A program made the position numbers and the translations under genes. From an uncultured Mycoplasmatota bacterium (GTDB taxonomy: Bacteria > Bacillota_I > Bacilli_A > RF39 > UBA660), in NCBI GenBank assembly GCA_900544605.1, contig UQVP01000010.1:1-30143 (forward strand): 30,143 nucleotides of DNA. Direction: 5' to 3'. Within the stretch, counting starts at the first letter, position 1. Each line of letters starts with the position of its first letter. The notes under the pieces were generated by a model. The model saw only the letters and a list, made by a program, of their open reading frames with translations, did no database searches and had not been told where the DNA came from. Below are positions 14,894 to 23,851 of the stretch, in pieces.

Positions 14894-16423
14894 ATGCTCA
14901 AAATTTTTGATTATGAAAAAATACCTGTAGTTGAGGTTGTAAATGAAATATTAGTAGACGCTAGTAAACGTGGAGCAAGTGATATTCACTTTGATCCTTA
15001 TGAAGAATATTTAAAGATTAGAATTCGTATTGATGGTCAATTAATTGATTATACTGAAGTTCCTAATACAATAAAGAAAAATTTAATTACGCGTGTCAAA
15101 ATTATTTCAGGAATGAATATTACAGAATCTAGATTACCTCAAGATGGAGCAATTAAAGCTACTCTTCAAGGTATAAATTTAGACCTCCGTGTTTCAAGTT
15201 TGCCAACAAGTGAAGGTGAAAAAATTGTTATCCGTATTCTTGATTATTCAATGAGTTTATCAGGACTTGAGCATTTAGGCTTTAGTGAAAGTAATTATAA
15301 AAAGATGTTAGAAATGATTAGCGTTCCTAACGGAATTATTCTTGTCACTGGTGCAACTGGTAGTGGTAAATCTACAACTGTTTATTCAATCTTACAACGT
15401 TTAAATCGTGAAGAGACAAATATTATTACTGTTGAGGATCCAATAGAAATGGATATAGCTGGTATTAACCAAGTTCAAACTAACAGTGAAATTGGACTAA
15501 CATTTGCAACTGCTCTTCGTTCTATTTTACGTCAAGACCCTAACATAATTATGATCGGAGAAATTCGTGATACTGAAACTGCTAAAATTGCCGTTCGTGC
15601 ATCTATCACAGGACACTTAGTTCTTTCTACACTTCACACCAATAACTCACTTAATACAATCGAACGTTTATTAGATATGGAAGTTGAGAGATACTTACTT
15701 TCTAGTGCTTTAACAGGAATTGTTTCTCAGAAATTAGCTAGAAGGTTATGTCCACATTGCCGTGAAAAAAGACCTACTAATGAATATGAAAAAGAATTAT
15801 TTAAAAAAGTAATTGGTAAAGATATTGAAGAAGTATATACAACAGTAGGTTGTGAAGAATGTGGTAATGGCTACAAAGGTCGTATTGCTATACACGAAGT
15901 ATTAATGATTAATGATGAAATCAAAGATGCTATCAGTAGAGGTATTAGAAGAGATAAACTTAGAGAATTAGTTTATAAATCTGATGTTGTTACTCTACTT
16001 CAAGATGGACTTTATAAAGTTGCTAATGGTTTAACTACATTCGAAGAATTATTAAAAATTATTGAATTAGATGATGATGATAAAGTTGCTGGTGATTATG
16101 ATTTACAAACAGCTCTAAAATTTGCTAATATTAATAATGAAGAACATGAAAAAATAGAAAAAGAAAAAGCTTTAGAACATCAAAAACAATTTAATAAAAA
16201 AATTAACGATGAAGAAAAAGATGAAAATAACAACGAAGAAGATATCAAAGAAGAAAATAACAAGGAAGAAGACAGCAAAGAAGAAAATGTAACCGAAGAA
16301 ACAGAAACAGAAGCTGAAGATAAAGAATTAGTTGATACTAATGATGAAGCTGAAACTGAAGGTTATAGTGAAAGTGATGATGTTGAAGAAGTTGAAGATA
16401 CTGATGATAAAAACAAAAAATAA
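14894..16423 (+). CDS. pilB: PilB/GspE/ComGA-type assembly ATPase with acidic tail
   Basis: The 509-residue protein is the motor ATPase that powers type IV pilus or competence pseudopilus assembly from the cytoplasmic face. Visible are GASDIHFDP at the N-terminus, Walker A GATGSGKST (153-161), Walker B IIMIGE with Asp and His boxes (RDTETA, TLHTN), and a four-cysteine zinc site (CPHC at 286-289, CEEC at 320-323). It lacks the long N-terminal GspE/PilB N1 domain and so resembles ComGA in front. Unusually, about 100 residues of Glu/Lys/Asn/Asp-rich low-complexity tail follow the catalytic core. AAGGGG precedes the ATG. It is convergent with the peptidase gene. Confidence 0.92.
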   Translation: MLKIFDYEKIPVVEVVNEILVDASKRGASDIHFDPYEEYLKIRIRIDGQLIDYTEVPNTIKKNLITRVKIISGMNITESRLPQDGAIKATLQGINLDLRVSSLPTSEGEKIVIRILDYSMSLSGLEHLGFSESNYKKMLEMISVPNGIILVTGATGSGKSTTVYSILQRLNREETNIITVEDPIEMDIAGINQVQTNSEIGLTFATALRSILRQDPNIIMIGEIRDTETAKIAVRASITGHLVLSTLHTNNSLNTIERLLDMEVERYLLSSALTGIVSQKLARRLCPHCREKRPTNEYEKELFKKVIGKDIEEVYTTVGCEECGNGYKGRIAIHEVLMINDEIKDAISRGIRRDKLRELVYKSDVVTLLQDGLYKVANGLTTFEELLKIIELDDDDKVAGDYDLQTALKFANINNEEHEKIEKEKALEHQKQFNKKINDEEKDENNNEEDIKEENNKEEDSKEENVTEETETEAEDKELVDTNDEAETEGYSESDDVEEVEDTDDKNKK

Positions 16424-16446
16424 GAATCACATTTGTGATTCTTATT
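16419..16446. terminator. Bidirectional terminator between the ATPase and prepilin peptidase genes
   Basis: A perfect 13-bp stem (AATAAGAATCACA / TGTGATTCTTATT) with a two-base centre and T-rich flanks on both strands. Confidence 0.88.
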
Positions 16447-17210
16447 TATTTTGTTAATAAATTTAATAACCAATTTAAGTCTATTCTTGATAATAGAATT
16501 ATAATTGCTCCTATACTTAAGAAAGGTCCAAAAGGAATAATGTGATCTTTTTTTTGATATAAAATAATCAAAGACAATGGCAAACCTATAATTGATGCTA
16601 AAAAGATTGATAAAACTGATAATTGCCATCCTAAAACAAGACCAAATATAAATAATAGTTTTATATCTCCCCCACCCATTGATTCTTTCTTAAATACTAA
16701 GTCGCCAACCATTTTTAAAAAATAAATAGCAAAACTAGCAATACAACCATTACCTAAACTAATTAATACTGTCTGATAACCATGTATAAATAATATTTCA
16801 ACGAATAAAGCAATACCAAAGAATACTAATACTTCATCTGGAATAATCATATATATATAGTCACTAACCATTATAATTATTAACATTGATATAAAAGTTA
16901 AAGCAATTAACAAGTCCCAGGTAAAACCAAAAGATAAGAAAGCTAAAGCAAAGATTAAGCCACAGCTAAATTCAAAGATTGGATAAAACCAAGATATTTT
17001 TTGCTTACAGCTTGTACATTTTCCCCTTTGAAATGCAAAGGAAAGAATTGGTAATAATTCCCAAAATTGTAACTTATGATTACAATTAGGGCAATGAGAG
17101 GCAGGGTATATAATTGATTCACCTTTAGGTAACCTAAACCCTACCACATTGTAAAAAGATCCTAATATTGTTCCTAAAACAAAGAAACATAATGCATAAT
17201 ATAACTCCAT
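16446..17210 (-). CDS. pilD: Prepilin leader peptidase / N-methyltransferase
   Basis: The 254-residue polytopic protein is the A24 aspartyl peptidase that cleaves prepilins after the Gly and methylates the new N-terminal Phe. The N-terminal methyltransferase part has LGSFYNVV and two zinc pairs, C40/C43 and C65/C68. The catalytic aspartates are Asp117 (VSDYIYMIIPDE) and Asp182 (MGGGD). It should process the three prepilins of this window. The ATG follows AGGGGGA and comes eight bases after the pilC stop, so the two are one operon from the promoter at 19778-19805. Confidence 0.95.
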   Translation of the reverse strand: MELYYALCFFVLGTILGSFYNVVGFRLPKGESIIYPASHCPNCNHKLQFWELLPILSFAFQRGKCTSCKQKISWFYPIFEFSCGLIFALAFLSFGFTWDLLIALTFISMLIIIMVSDYIYMIIPDEVLVFFGIALFVEILFIHGYQTVLISLGNGCIASFAIYFLKMVGDLVFKKESMGGGDIKLLFIFGLVLGWQLSVLSIFLASIIGLPLSLIILYQKKDHIIPFGPFLSIGAIIILLSRIDLNWLLNLLTK

Positions 17211-17218
17211 AAATCCCC

Positions 17219-19735
17219 CTAACTAAGATTTTGTACAGATTGATATAGACTAAACATTGGTATAACGATTGCAAGTACAATCGCACCTACAACAACTGTC
17301 AAGAAGATGATTAATATTGGTTCAATAAAAGTCTTAATTCTTGTAACAGAGTTTTTATGTAAGTCTTGATAATAATCTGATACTTTTTTCATCATTTCTG
17401 GTAATTGTCCAGTTTTTTCTCCTGTAACCAACATTTCATAAGCTGGAACTGGAAAAGCCCAATGATTTTCAAATGATTTAGATATTTTTTCACCTTTAGC
17501 AAGGTTAGTAATAGTATCTAATATAATCATTTTATAAATCTCATTATTAGTAACTTTATTCAAAATATTCATACTATCTGTAATGAAAACATTATGTGAT
17601 AATAATGAAGAGAATGTTTTAGTAAATATTGTTACTTCATTATAAATGATAACATTTCCTATAACTGGCATATGCATAAATAACCATTGTGCCAAAGTTC
17701 TAAACACTTTAACGTTTTTATATAGATATACTAAAACAACTACAACTACTACAACAACTAGAATAATATAAATATAATTATATTTTAAGAAATTACTTAC
17801 TGCCAAGATAAATAAAGTAAATTTTGGAATCTGAGCAGCATCCATACTTTCATATATACTAACAAATTGAGGTATAACGAATACTAAAATGAAAATAATA
17901 ACAGCTGTTGCAAAAACCATGATAATCATTGGATACATTAAAGCTGTAACCATTTGTTTTTTTGTTTTTTCCATTTCATCAAAGTATTCAGCCATATCAT
18001 CTAATACTTCAGGTAACTCACCAGTCATTTCTGATGCTTTAATCATATTAATCAATATTCTAGGGAAAGCATCTTTTTGTTTTTCTAAGGCTGTACTGAA
18101 ATTTTCGCCCATTGTTAAGTCATAGATGATAGTTCTAAATAATTTTTGATATCCCTTCTTTTTTGAATATTGTCTAGCCAATATTTTCAAAGCTTCAACT
18201 AAAGGAATACCAGCTTTGATATAAGTAGATAATTGTGTTAAAAAAAATATTAAATCTTTATTTTTTACTTTTGTTTTAGAAACAGAAGCACTTTTATGCA
18301 TAAACTGAATCCATTTATTTGTTTTAATATTATATACTTCATAGCCTTCACTTAACAAGAAGGAATGAACTTCAACTTTTGAAAATGCTTCAAAATAATC
18401 AGTAACGATCTTACCATTTGGAGCTTTTGCCGTATATTGATAAACAAGCTTAACATCACTTTTTTCGGCATCTTCACCTTCAAAGTTAATTAATAATACT
18501 TGTCTACTCATATCCTTCTTATTACGATAATCCTTAGCAAATACCGAATTTTGAAAACTATTCTTTATTTTATCTACTAAAACCTTTGGCGAAGATAAAA
18601 GAGTGTTAAGAAAATCATCAAATTTTTCTTTGAAAGTTTTCTTTTCTAATTTAACTTTATCATTTACATATTCATTTTTATTATTTTTTTCAGCAGCTTT
18701 TTCTTGTTTTCTTTTTATTTCTGCACGTAACTTATCTTCTTGTTTTTGTTGAGCCATTAACTTATCTTTCATTTGTGACTGCAACTTTTTCAAAGTACGA
18801 GCTTCTTTTAATTTTCTTTTCTGTTCTAATACTTTAGCGTTCTTTCTTTTATAAATATTACTTAGCATAACAATAAATCCAAGTGAGAAAAATAAATATT
18901 TAAATAATTTATAAACAAAAAAACTTATAACTGTGAAACCAATATAGGCATATCTAAGCAAAGTAATTAAACCAAATGTAAAATATTTGAATATCTTATA
19001 AACAGGAAATGAAATTATTTCTAATGGTAATAATATATATCTTAAAATATTAACATTTTTTTTGGGTTTACTTAATTCGATTTTCTTACTATCATCACTT
19101 ATATTTTCAGCGATAGAAGCTATTTTATTTTCATCTTCTATATCATAATCATTAGAAGTTAAATCTTTTGTTTCTTCTTCAATTGGTTGTATATCATTTT
19201 TCTCTAATAAACTTGTTGGGTTACTTTCTTCAGGAACTTCCTCTTCTGGTTGTTCTGTAGGTAACATAAACTCTTCGTTTTGTTTATCAAAATCTAAATT
19301 ATCATCCGTAGAATCAAAATCCATAGAAGTAGGAACATTATCATCGATTTCATTTTCTTCTTCAACGTCATTAGGAACATCAAATTTATTTTCAATATTA
19401 TGTTCTCTATTATATTTTTCAATTTTTTCCATTGCATTATCAGGAATATGAACTATTTCTGAATCTTTATCTAGTTTTTTTACCTTAAACACTTTCCTAC
19501 GTTTTATAGTGTTTGCTATCATCACAGGCAAAGATAATGAATATATAAGGTATTTAAATATCTTATATACTAAAAATGAAGGAAATAAAATAGCATAAAA
19601 TATTATTTCACTAAACACATAAAAAGTATAAAAGAAACCTTCACAAAAAAGTTTTACTATTTTGATTGGTAACATTAGTATAAATCTTAGTATTTTATAG
19701 ACAAACTTGAAAAATGATGTAAATCCTTTGTCCAT
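17219..19735 (-). CDS. pilC: PilC/GspF-type platform protein with a large duplicated N-terminal extension
   Basis: The 838-residue protein ends in a normal inner-membrane platform protein of type IV pili: an N-terminal PilC-type segment (about 428-475; LVYQYTAKAPNGKIV), then two GspF domains (about 495-620 and 695-825) with GIPLVEALK and the conserved ASEMTGELPEVL / VTGEKTGQLPEMM pair. The first 425 residues are extra compared with the usual length of about 400. They hold two copies of a hydrophobic module (about 8-75 and 230-298; YKIFKYLIYSL versus YKLFKYLFFSL), an acidic linker of about 130 residues, and a Lys/Glu/Gln-rich coiled coil (about 300-350). The extension's role is unknown. GGAAGGTG precedes the ATG. 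Confidence 0.9.
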   Translation of the reverse strand: MDKGFTSFFKFVYKILRFILMLPIKIVKLFCEGFFYTFYVFSEIIFYAILFPSFLVYKIFKYLIYSLSLPVMIANTIKRRKVFKVKKLDKDSEIVHIPDNAMEKIEKYNREHNIENKFDVPNDVEEENEIDDNVPTSMDFDSTDDNLDFDKQNEEFMLPTEQPEEEVPEESNPTSLLEKNDIQPIEEETKDLTSNDYDIEDENKIASIAENISDDSKKIELSKPKKNVNILRYILLPLEIISFPVYKIFKYFTFGLITLLRYAYIGFTVISFFVYKLFKYLFFSLGFIVMLSNIYKRKNAKVLEQKRKLKEARTLKKLQSQMKDKLMAQQKQEDKLRAEIKRKQEKAAEKNNKNEYVNDKVKLEKKTFKEKFDDFLNTLLSSPKVLVDKIKNSFQNSVFAKDYRNKKDMSRQVLLINFEGEDAEKSDVKLVYQYTAKAPNGKIVTDYFEAFSKVEVHSFLLSEGYEVYNIKTNKWIQFMHKSASVSKTKVKNKDLIFFLTQLSTYIKAGIPLVEALKILARQYSKKKGYQKLFRTIIYDLTMGENFSTALEKQKDAFPRILINMIKASEMTGELPEVLDDMAEYFDEMEKTKKQMVTALMYPMIIMVFATAVIIFILVFVIPQFVSIYESMDAAQIPKFTLFILAVSNFLKYNYIYIILVVVVVVVVLVYLYKNVKVFRTLAQWLFMHMPVIGNVIIYNEVTIFTKTFSSLLSHNVFITDSMNILNKVTNNEIYKMIILDTITNLAKGEKISKSFENHWAFPVPAYEMLVTGEKTGQLPEMMKKVSDYYQDLHKNSVTRIKTFIEPILIIFLTVVVGAIVLAIVIPMFSLYQSVQNLS

Positions 19736-19777
19736 TTAAAAACACCTTCCAATCTCCTCTATTCCTCTATCATATCA

Positions 19778-19805
19778 ATTATATCATATTTTTATTTTTT
19801 GTAAA
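19778..19805 (-). promoter_or_regulatory. Sigma-A promoter for pilC-pilD
   Basis: Minus-strand TTTACA (19805-19800), 16 bases, TATAAT (19783-19778), about 45 bases upstream of the pilC start. Confidence 0.65.
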
Positions 19806-19851
19806 ACAAATTTCTACAATTTCATATAATATTTTAGAAAGGAGTTTACAC

Positions 19852-20220
19852 ATGAATTATTATGTCCCATACTTTAATATGTATCCAAATATGGTAACTC
19901 CTACTTTAGGAGCTGCTGCTAATACAGGAGGATTATTCTCAAGACTTCTCGGTCGTGGATTTAATTGGGGTTCAATACTAACTAATACGCAAAAAACCTT
20001 AGGTATAGTTAATCAAGCAATTCCCGTTATAAAACAAGTATCACCAGTTGTCAAAAACGCTAAAACCATGTTTCGTGTTTTGAATGAATTTAAAAAAGAA
20101 GATACTGTAAGTACTACTCCATCTAATTCCATAGCTAACAATTATACTAAAGAACAAGCCAATTACGAACCCGAAGCTATTAACAACTATAATGATGGAC
20201 CAACATTTTTTCTAAACTAA
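19852..20220 (+). CDS. YqfQ/VrrA-like protein
   Basis: The 122-residue protein has a Tyr/Pro/Met/Asn-rich N-terminus, a core GGLFSRLL...NWGSILTNTQKTLGIVNQAIPVIKQ and a polar tail. The core resembles the YqfQ-like (VrrA) family of Bacilli, whose function is poorly known. In B. subtilis yqfQ lies near sigA, dnaG and trmK (yqfN), the genes that follow here, which supports the assignment. AGAAAGGAG precedes the ATG at 19852; a TATAAT at about 19827-19832 is a likely -10 without a good -35. It ends in a strong terminator. Confidence 0.65.
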   Translation: MNYYVPYFNMYPNMVTPTLGAAANTGGLFSRLLGRGFNWGSILTNTQKTLGIVNQAIPVIKQVSPVVKNAKTMFRVLNEFKKEDTVSTTPSNSIANNYTKEQANYEPEAINNYNDGPTFFLN

Positions 20221-20252
20221 AAGCGATATCAATTAAGTATCGCCTTTAGTTT
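20214..20252 (+). terminator. Terminator after the yqfQ-like gene
   Basis: A long stem (AAACTAAAAGCGATA with TATCGCCTTTAGTTT, one mismatch) ends in seven Ts on the plus strand. It also covers the end of the convergent trmK gene. Confidence 0.85.
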
Positions 20253-20879
20253 TTTTATTTTACTTTTAATTTTTAATTTTCTTATTATATATTTTTGAGG
20301 TACTTGTTTTAACAACATTTCAAAATAATCAATTCTTTTTATTAAATATTTATCAAAAACTTTATTCTTTTCTTTTAAAAGTATTGGTCCATATTCTAAT
20401 TCTTTTTTAGAATACTTTGCTTTTCCTTTTTCTAATTTAATAATTGTATAATACTTTTTCTTTTCATATACAATCTTTTCATCAATAACTTTATAATTCA
20501 ATTTAGTAAGTTGATATCTTAAATTATAAACATCATCATTACTTTGTACAATTAAATGCTTTATATTTTTATTAGCAATAATATTTAAAATTGTTTTAGT
20601 GCCTAATCCTGCTAGCACAATAATATCATCATCATGAATTTTAATATTTTCTAAACCATCATTAAGTATTAATTCTATTTTAGAAGTAAGATTATATTTT
20701 TCAATGTTTTCTTTTGAATAGTTTATAACTTTTTCTTTATTATCTATCGCAGTACATTTAATCTTTTTATTTAAAGTTAAATAAATATCAAGAAGAGCAT
20801 GATCACATCCTACATCAATAACATGATAATCACTATCTATCATGTCAGCAATTGTCTTTAAACGATTACTTATGTTCAT
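20229..20879 (-). CDS. trmK: tRNA (adenine(22)-N1)-methyltransferase
   Basis: The 216-residue SAM-dependent methyltransferase matches TrmK (YqfN), which makes m1A22 in bacterial tRNA. Landmarks are the SAM loop VIDVGCDHALLDIYL, the AIDNK acidic loop end, AGLGTKTI and the catalytic-region motif QSNDDVYNLR. The C-terminal helical extension is present. It follows rpoD, starting one base after its stop, the same linkage as sigA-trmK in Bacilli. I place the start at the ATG at 20879, since the GTG at 20888 would overlap rpoD and has no better signal. Confidence 0.9.
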   Translation of the reverse strand: MNISNRLKTIADMIDSDYHVIDVGCDHALLDIYLTLNKKIKCTAIDNKEKVINYSKENIEKYNLTSKIELILNDGLENIKIHDDDIIVLAGLGTKTILNIIANKNIKHLIVQSNDDVYNLRYQLTKLNYKVIDEKIVYEKKKYYTIIKLEKGKAKYSKKELEYGPILLKEKNKVFDKYLIKRIDYFEMLLKQVPQKYIIRKLKIKSKIKKLKAILN

Positions 20880-20880
20880 T

Positions 20881-21963
20881 CTATTCACTCATATAATCTT
20901 TTAATTTTCTAGAACGTGAAGGATGACGTAACTTTCTTAAAGCTTTAGCTTCTATTTGTCTAATACGTTCACGTGTTACACCAAACATTTGACCAACTTC
21001 TTCCAAAGTTCGAGATTTACCATCCTCAAGACCAAAACGTAAACGAATTACCTTTTCTTCTCTTTCAGTCAAAGTTAATAAAACATCAGAAATTTCATCT
21101 TTTAACATTTCGTGAGTAGCGTATTCTTCTGGGCTCATATTTCTTTCATCTTTTATAAAGTCACCTAAATGAGAATCATCTTCTTCACCTATAGGAGTCT
21201 CTAAACTAACTGGTTCTTGACTAATTTTATAAATATCTCTAATTTTTTCAACACTAACATTCATTTTTTTAGCAAGTTCTTCTTCTGAAGGTTCACGATT
21301 TAATTCAAGCGTCAATTGTCTTTGAATACGCGCTAATTTATTAATAGTTTCAACCATATGAACAGGAACACGAATAGTACGAGCTTGATCAGCTATAGCA
21401 CGAGTAATAGCTTGTCTAATCCACCAAGTTGCATAAGTTGAAAATTTATATCCTTTATTAACATCAAACTTTTCAACGGCTTTCATAAGACCAATATTTC
21501 CTTCTTGTATTAAGTCAAGAAATAACATTCCCCTACCTACATATCTTTTAGCAATACTTACAACTAAACGTAGGTTAGCTTCTGCTAAAATAGTTTTAGC
21601 TTCCTCATCACCAGCTAAAATACGATCAGCAAGCTCTAACTCTTCTTCCATTGTAAGAAGCTTTATTTGTCCTATTTCTTTTAAGTACATACGAACAGGA
21701 TCATTAATAGTTAAATCTTTTGTTAATGCTCCATCATCTAGTAATGTTTTATCTGTACCACCAGCATTATCAGTATCATCTTCTGAAACAACTGCTATAT
21801 TATTTTCATTAAATAAATTATATAATTCATCTAAAGAATCCGCATCTAAATCAAGCCCTTTTAAAGAATTTGCCAATTCTTCATAAGTAATAAACCCTTT
21901 TTCTTTTCCTTTTTTTACTAATTCTTTTTTTCTATCATCAAAACTCTTAATTTCATTTATCAT
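20881..21963 (-). CDS. rpoD: Primary sigma factor (SigA/RpoD)
   Basis: The 360-residue protein is the housekeeping sigma factor. Region 1.2 begins at DPVRMYLKEIGQI. Region 2 contains NLRLVVSIAKRY, DLIQEGNIGLMKAVEKFD and the -10 recognition helix YATWWIRQAI. Region 3 (VHMVETINKL) and region 4.2 (GVTRERIRQIEAKALRKLRHP), which reads the -35, are intact. This agrees with the TTGaca/TATAAT promoters seen here. Region 1.1 is short, as in Bacilli. The ATG at 21963 lies inside the dnaG 3' end (11-base overlap) behind GAGGAG. Confidence 0.98.
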   Translation of the reverse strand: MINEIKSFDDRKKELVKKGKEKGFITYEELANSLKGLDLDADSLDELYNLFNENNIAVVSEDDTDNAGGTDKTLLDDGALTKDLTINDPVRMYLKEIGQIKLLTMEEELELADRILAGDEEAKTILAEANLRLVVSIAKRYVGRGMLFLDLIQEGNIGLMKAVEKFDVNKGYKFSTYATWWIRQAITRAIADQARTIRVPVHMVETINKLARIQRQLTLELNREPSEEELAKKMNVSVEKIRDIYKISQEPVSLETPIGEEDDSHLGDFIKDERNMSPEEYATHEMLKDEISDVLLTLTEREEKVIRLRFGLEDGKSRTLEEVGQMFGVTRERIRQIEAKALRKLRHPSRSRKLKDYMSE

Positions 21964-23710
21964 AATTTTCTCCTCTTAACTTTTTTAATTCTACTAATTT
22001 TTGACCAATTTCTACTTTTTTCATACTATCATTTGTTTCGTGTAAAAGTTTAGTTAGTCTTTTCTTTTCTTCTTCAATATTATAATCTAAAATAACATTT
22101 ATATAATCATTTATTTCATCCATTGTAAAATTTTCTTTTATGTTATGCTTATTAATTTCTTTTATTGTATTCATATATTCTTCATCTTTATCTAGAACAT
22201 ATGATAAAAAGTCTACCTCACTTATATACCCGTATTCTTTAAAATAAGTTATAATAAGTCTTTCTAAATCGCGATATTTCTTAGTTGGTAAATTTGATAA
22301 CCTATTCATACAAACATTAACAACTTCATTACTTCTTAACATATAATAAACAAGATATATTTCAGCTTTCTCATACTTGCTTAAACTTACCTTCTTTTTT
22401 TCTATTTTCTTTTCTACCTTTTTTGGTTTATGTTCTAAATTTAATTTTTCTCTTAAGAATTCAACATCTAAATTAGAATCTTTGCTTAATTTTTTAAGCG
22501 TTATTTCTCTTAAAATATCGTCATCTATATTATTAAGTTCTTCCAAAATTTGACTAACATATAATGCTGTTTCATTACTATCGTTAAGATTTTTATCTTT
22601 ACGTAAATAATCAAGTTTAAAATCCATAACCGTTATGGGATTATTTAATTTATTAATAAACTTGTCCTTACCATATTTTAAAATATATTCATCAGGATCT
22701 AAATTTTCTTCTAATCTTACAATCTTTGGTGTTATTCCAATTTCTGCAAGTTCATTAGCACATGCGAATGTAGCTTTGGCTCCAGCACCATCGCCATCAA
22801 ACAAAAGTACAACTTCATTTGCCATTCTTTTAATAAGCAAAGCTTGATTTTTAGTAACAGCCGTTCCCATGGTTGCTACAACATTCTTAATACCAATTGA
22901 ATAAGCACGCATTACATCCATGAAACCTTCCATGATAATAACTTGTCCTACATTTCTAGCTTCATCTTTAGCTCGGTAATAATTATAAAGTAATTCTCCT
23001 TTTTTAAATATCTCAGTTTCTTTACTGTTGATATATTTAGAAGTATCGGTTCCTTCATAAATTCTACCACTATATCCAACTACTCTACCATTTAAATCAT
23101 GAAGGGGAAACATAATTCTATCACAATATATATCATTAAGCCCATATTCATTTTTTATTACCAAACCACTTTTAATTAAATCATCTTCATTAAATTGTTT
23201 CTTTAATAATAATTTAGTAAGCAATCCTCGCTGTTTTAACGAATAACCTATTTCAAAGTACTTAATCATATCATCATTTATCTGTCTTTTGTAAAGATAA
23301 TCTTTTGCTTTAAGTCCTTCGTTTGTATTTAAATTATTTTGATAAAATTTTAAACTTAAATCATATATATCATACAAATTATTATTAATAATTTTTTTAT
23401 TAAAATGCAGGTCACCTAAATTTACTTTAATACCACCAATATCTGCTATTTTTTTTATAGCCTCTAAAAAGGAAATATTTTCATAATCCATCACAAATTT
23501 AAATACATTACCTGTGGCTCCACAAGAAAAGCATGTATATATTTGTTTATCTTTAGATACACTCATACTTGGTGAATGATCATCATGAAATGGACATACT
23601 CCAAAATAATTCTTACCACGTTGTGTTAGTGATACATATTTAGAAACAACATCAACTATATCAACACTACTGCGAATATCATTTATTTGTTCTGTTGTTA
23701 ATTTAGGCAT
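21953..23710 (-). CDS. dnaG: DNA primase
   Basis: The 585-residue protein is the replication primase. It has an N-terminal CHC2 zinc-binding domain (CPFHDDHSPS and CFSCG), the primase core, a TOPRIM domain (VIIMEGFMDV and LFDGDGAG with DPDEY), and a helical C-terminal region for helicase interaction. The start is the ATG of MPKLTTEQ at 23710, about 10 bases after GGGAG; the GTG three codons earlier is less likely. It heads the dnaG-rpoD-trmK operon (macromolecular synthesis operon). Confidence 0.97.
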   Translation of the reverse strand: MPKLTTEQINDIRSSVDIVDVVSKYVSLTQRGKNYFGVCPFHDDHSPSMSVSKDKQIYTCFSCGATGNVFKFVMDYENISFLEAIKKIADIGGIKVNLGDLHFNKKIINNNLYDIYDLSLKFYQNNLNTNEGLKAKDYLYKRQINDDMIKYFEIGYSLKQRGLLTKLLLKKQFNEDDLIKSGLVIKNEYGLNDIYCDRIMFPLHDLNGRVVGYSGRIYEGTDTSKYINSKETEIFKKGELLYNYYRAKDEARNVGQVIIMEGFMDVMRAYSIGIKNVVATMGTAVTKNQALLIKRMANEVVLLFDGDGAGAKATFACANELAEIGITPKIVRLEENLDPDEYILKYGKDKFINKLNNPITVMDFKLDYLRKDKNLNDSNETALYVSQILEELNNIDDDILREITLKKLSKDSNLDVEFLREKLNLEHKPKKVEKKIEKKKVSLSKYEKAEIYLVYYMLRSNEVVNVCMNRLSNLPTKKYRDLERLIITYFKEYGYISEVDFLSYVLDKDEEYMNTIKEINKHNIKENFTMDEINDYINVILDYNIEEEKKRLTKLLHETNDSMKKVEIGQKLVELKKLRGENYDK

Positions 23711-23811
23711 ATATATCACACTCCCTACTTATAATATACGACAAAACTTTTCTATTTCCTTTTTTTTATGGAAATTTTTTTAATTTTTTTGCATTTTCTC
23801 CATATTTTAAC

Positions 23812-23839
23812 AAAAAAACTATCACTTTTAGGATAGTTT
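23812..23839 (-). terminator. Terminator after the zinc-hydrolase-like gene
   Basis: AAACTATC pairs with GATAGTTT around an eight-base loop, followed by Ts on the minus strand. Confidence 0.8.
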
Positions 23840-23851
23840 CTATTAAAAATA

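Noticed and set aside
17735..17775. Run of GTT/GTA codons in pilC (ACAAC-type repeats on the plus strand) as a DGR template repeat.
   Set aside because: It encodes a valine-rich membrane helix of the GspF domain, is AT-rich and has no similarity to the predicted VR.
22635..22847. Plus-strand open frame inside dnaG, with similar antisense frames in recD2, pilC and the amidohydrolase gene.
   Set aside because: These are antisense shadows of well-supported genes, without ribosome-binding sites or recognisable products.
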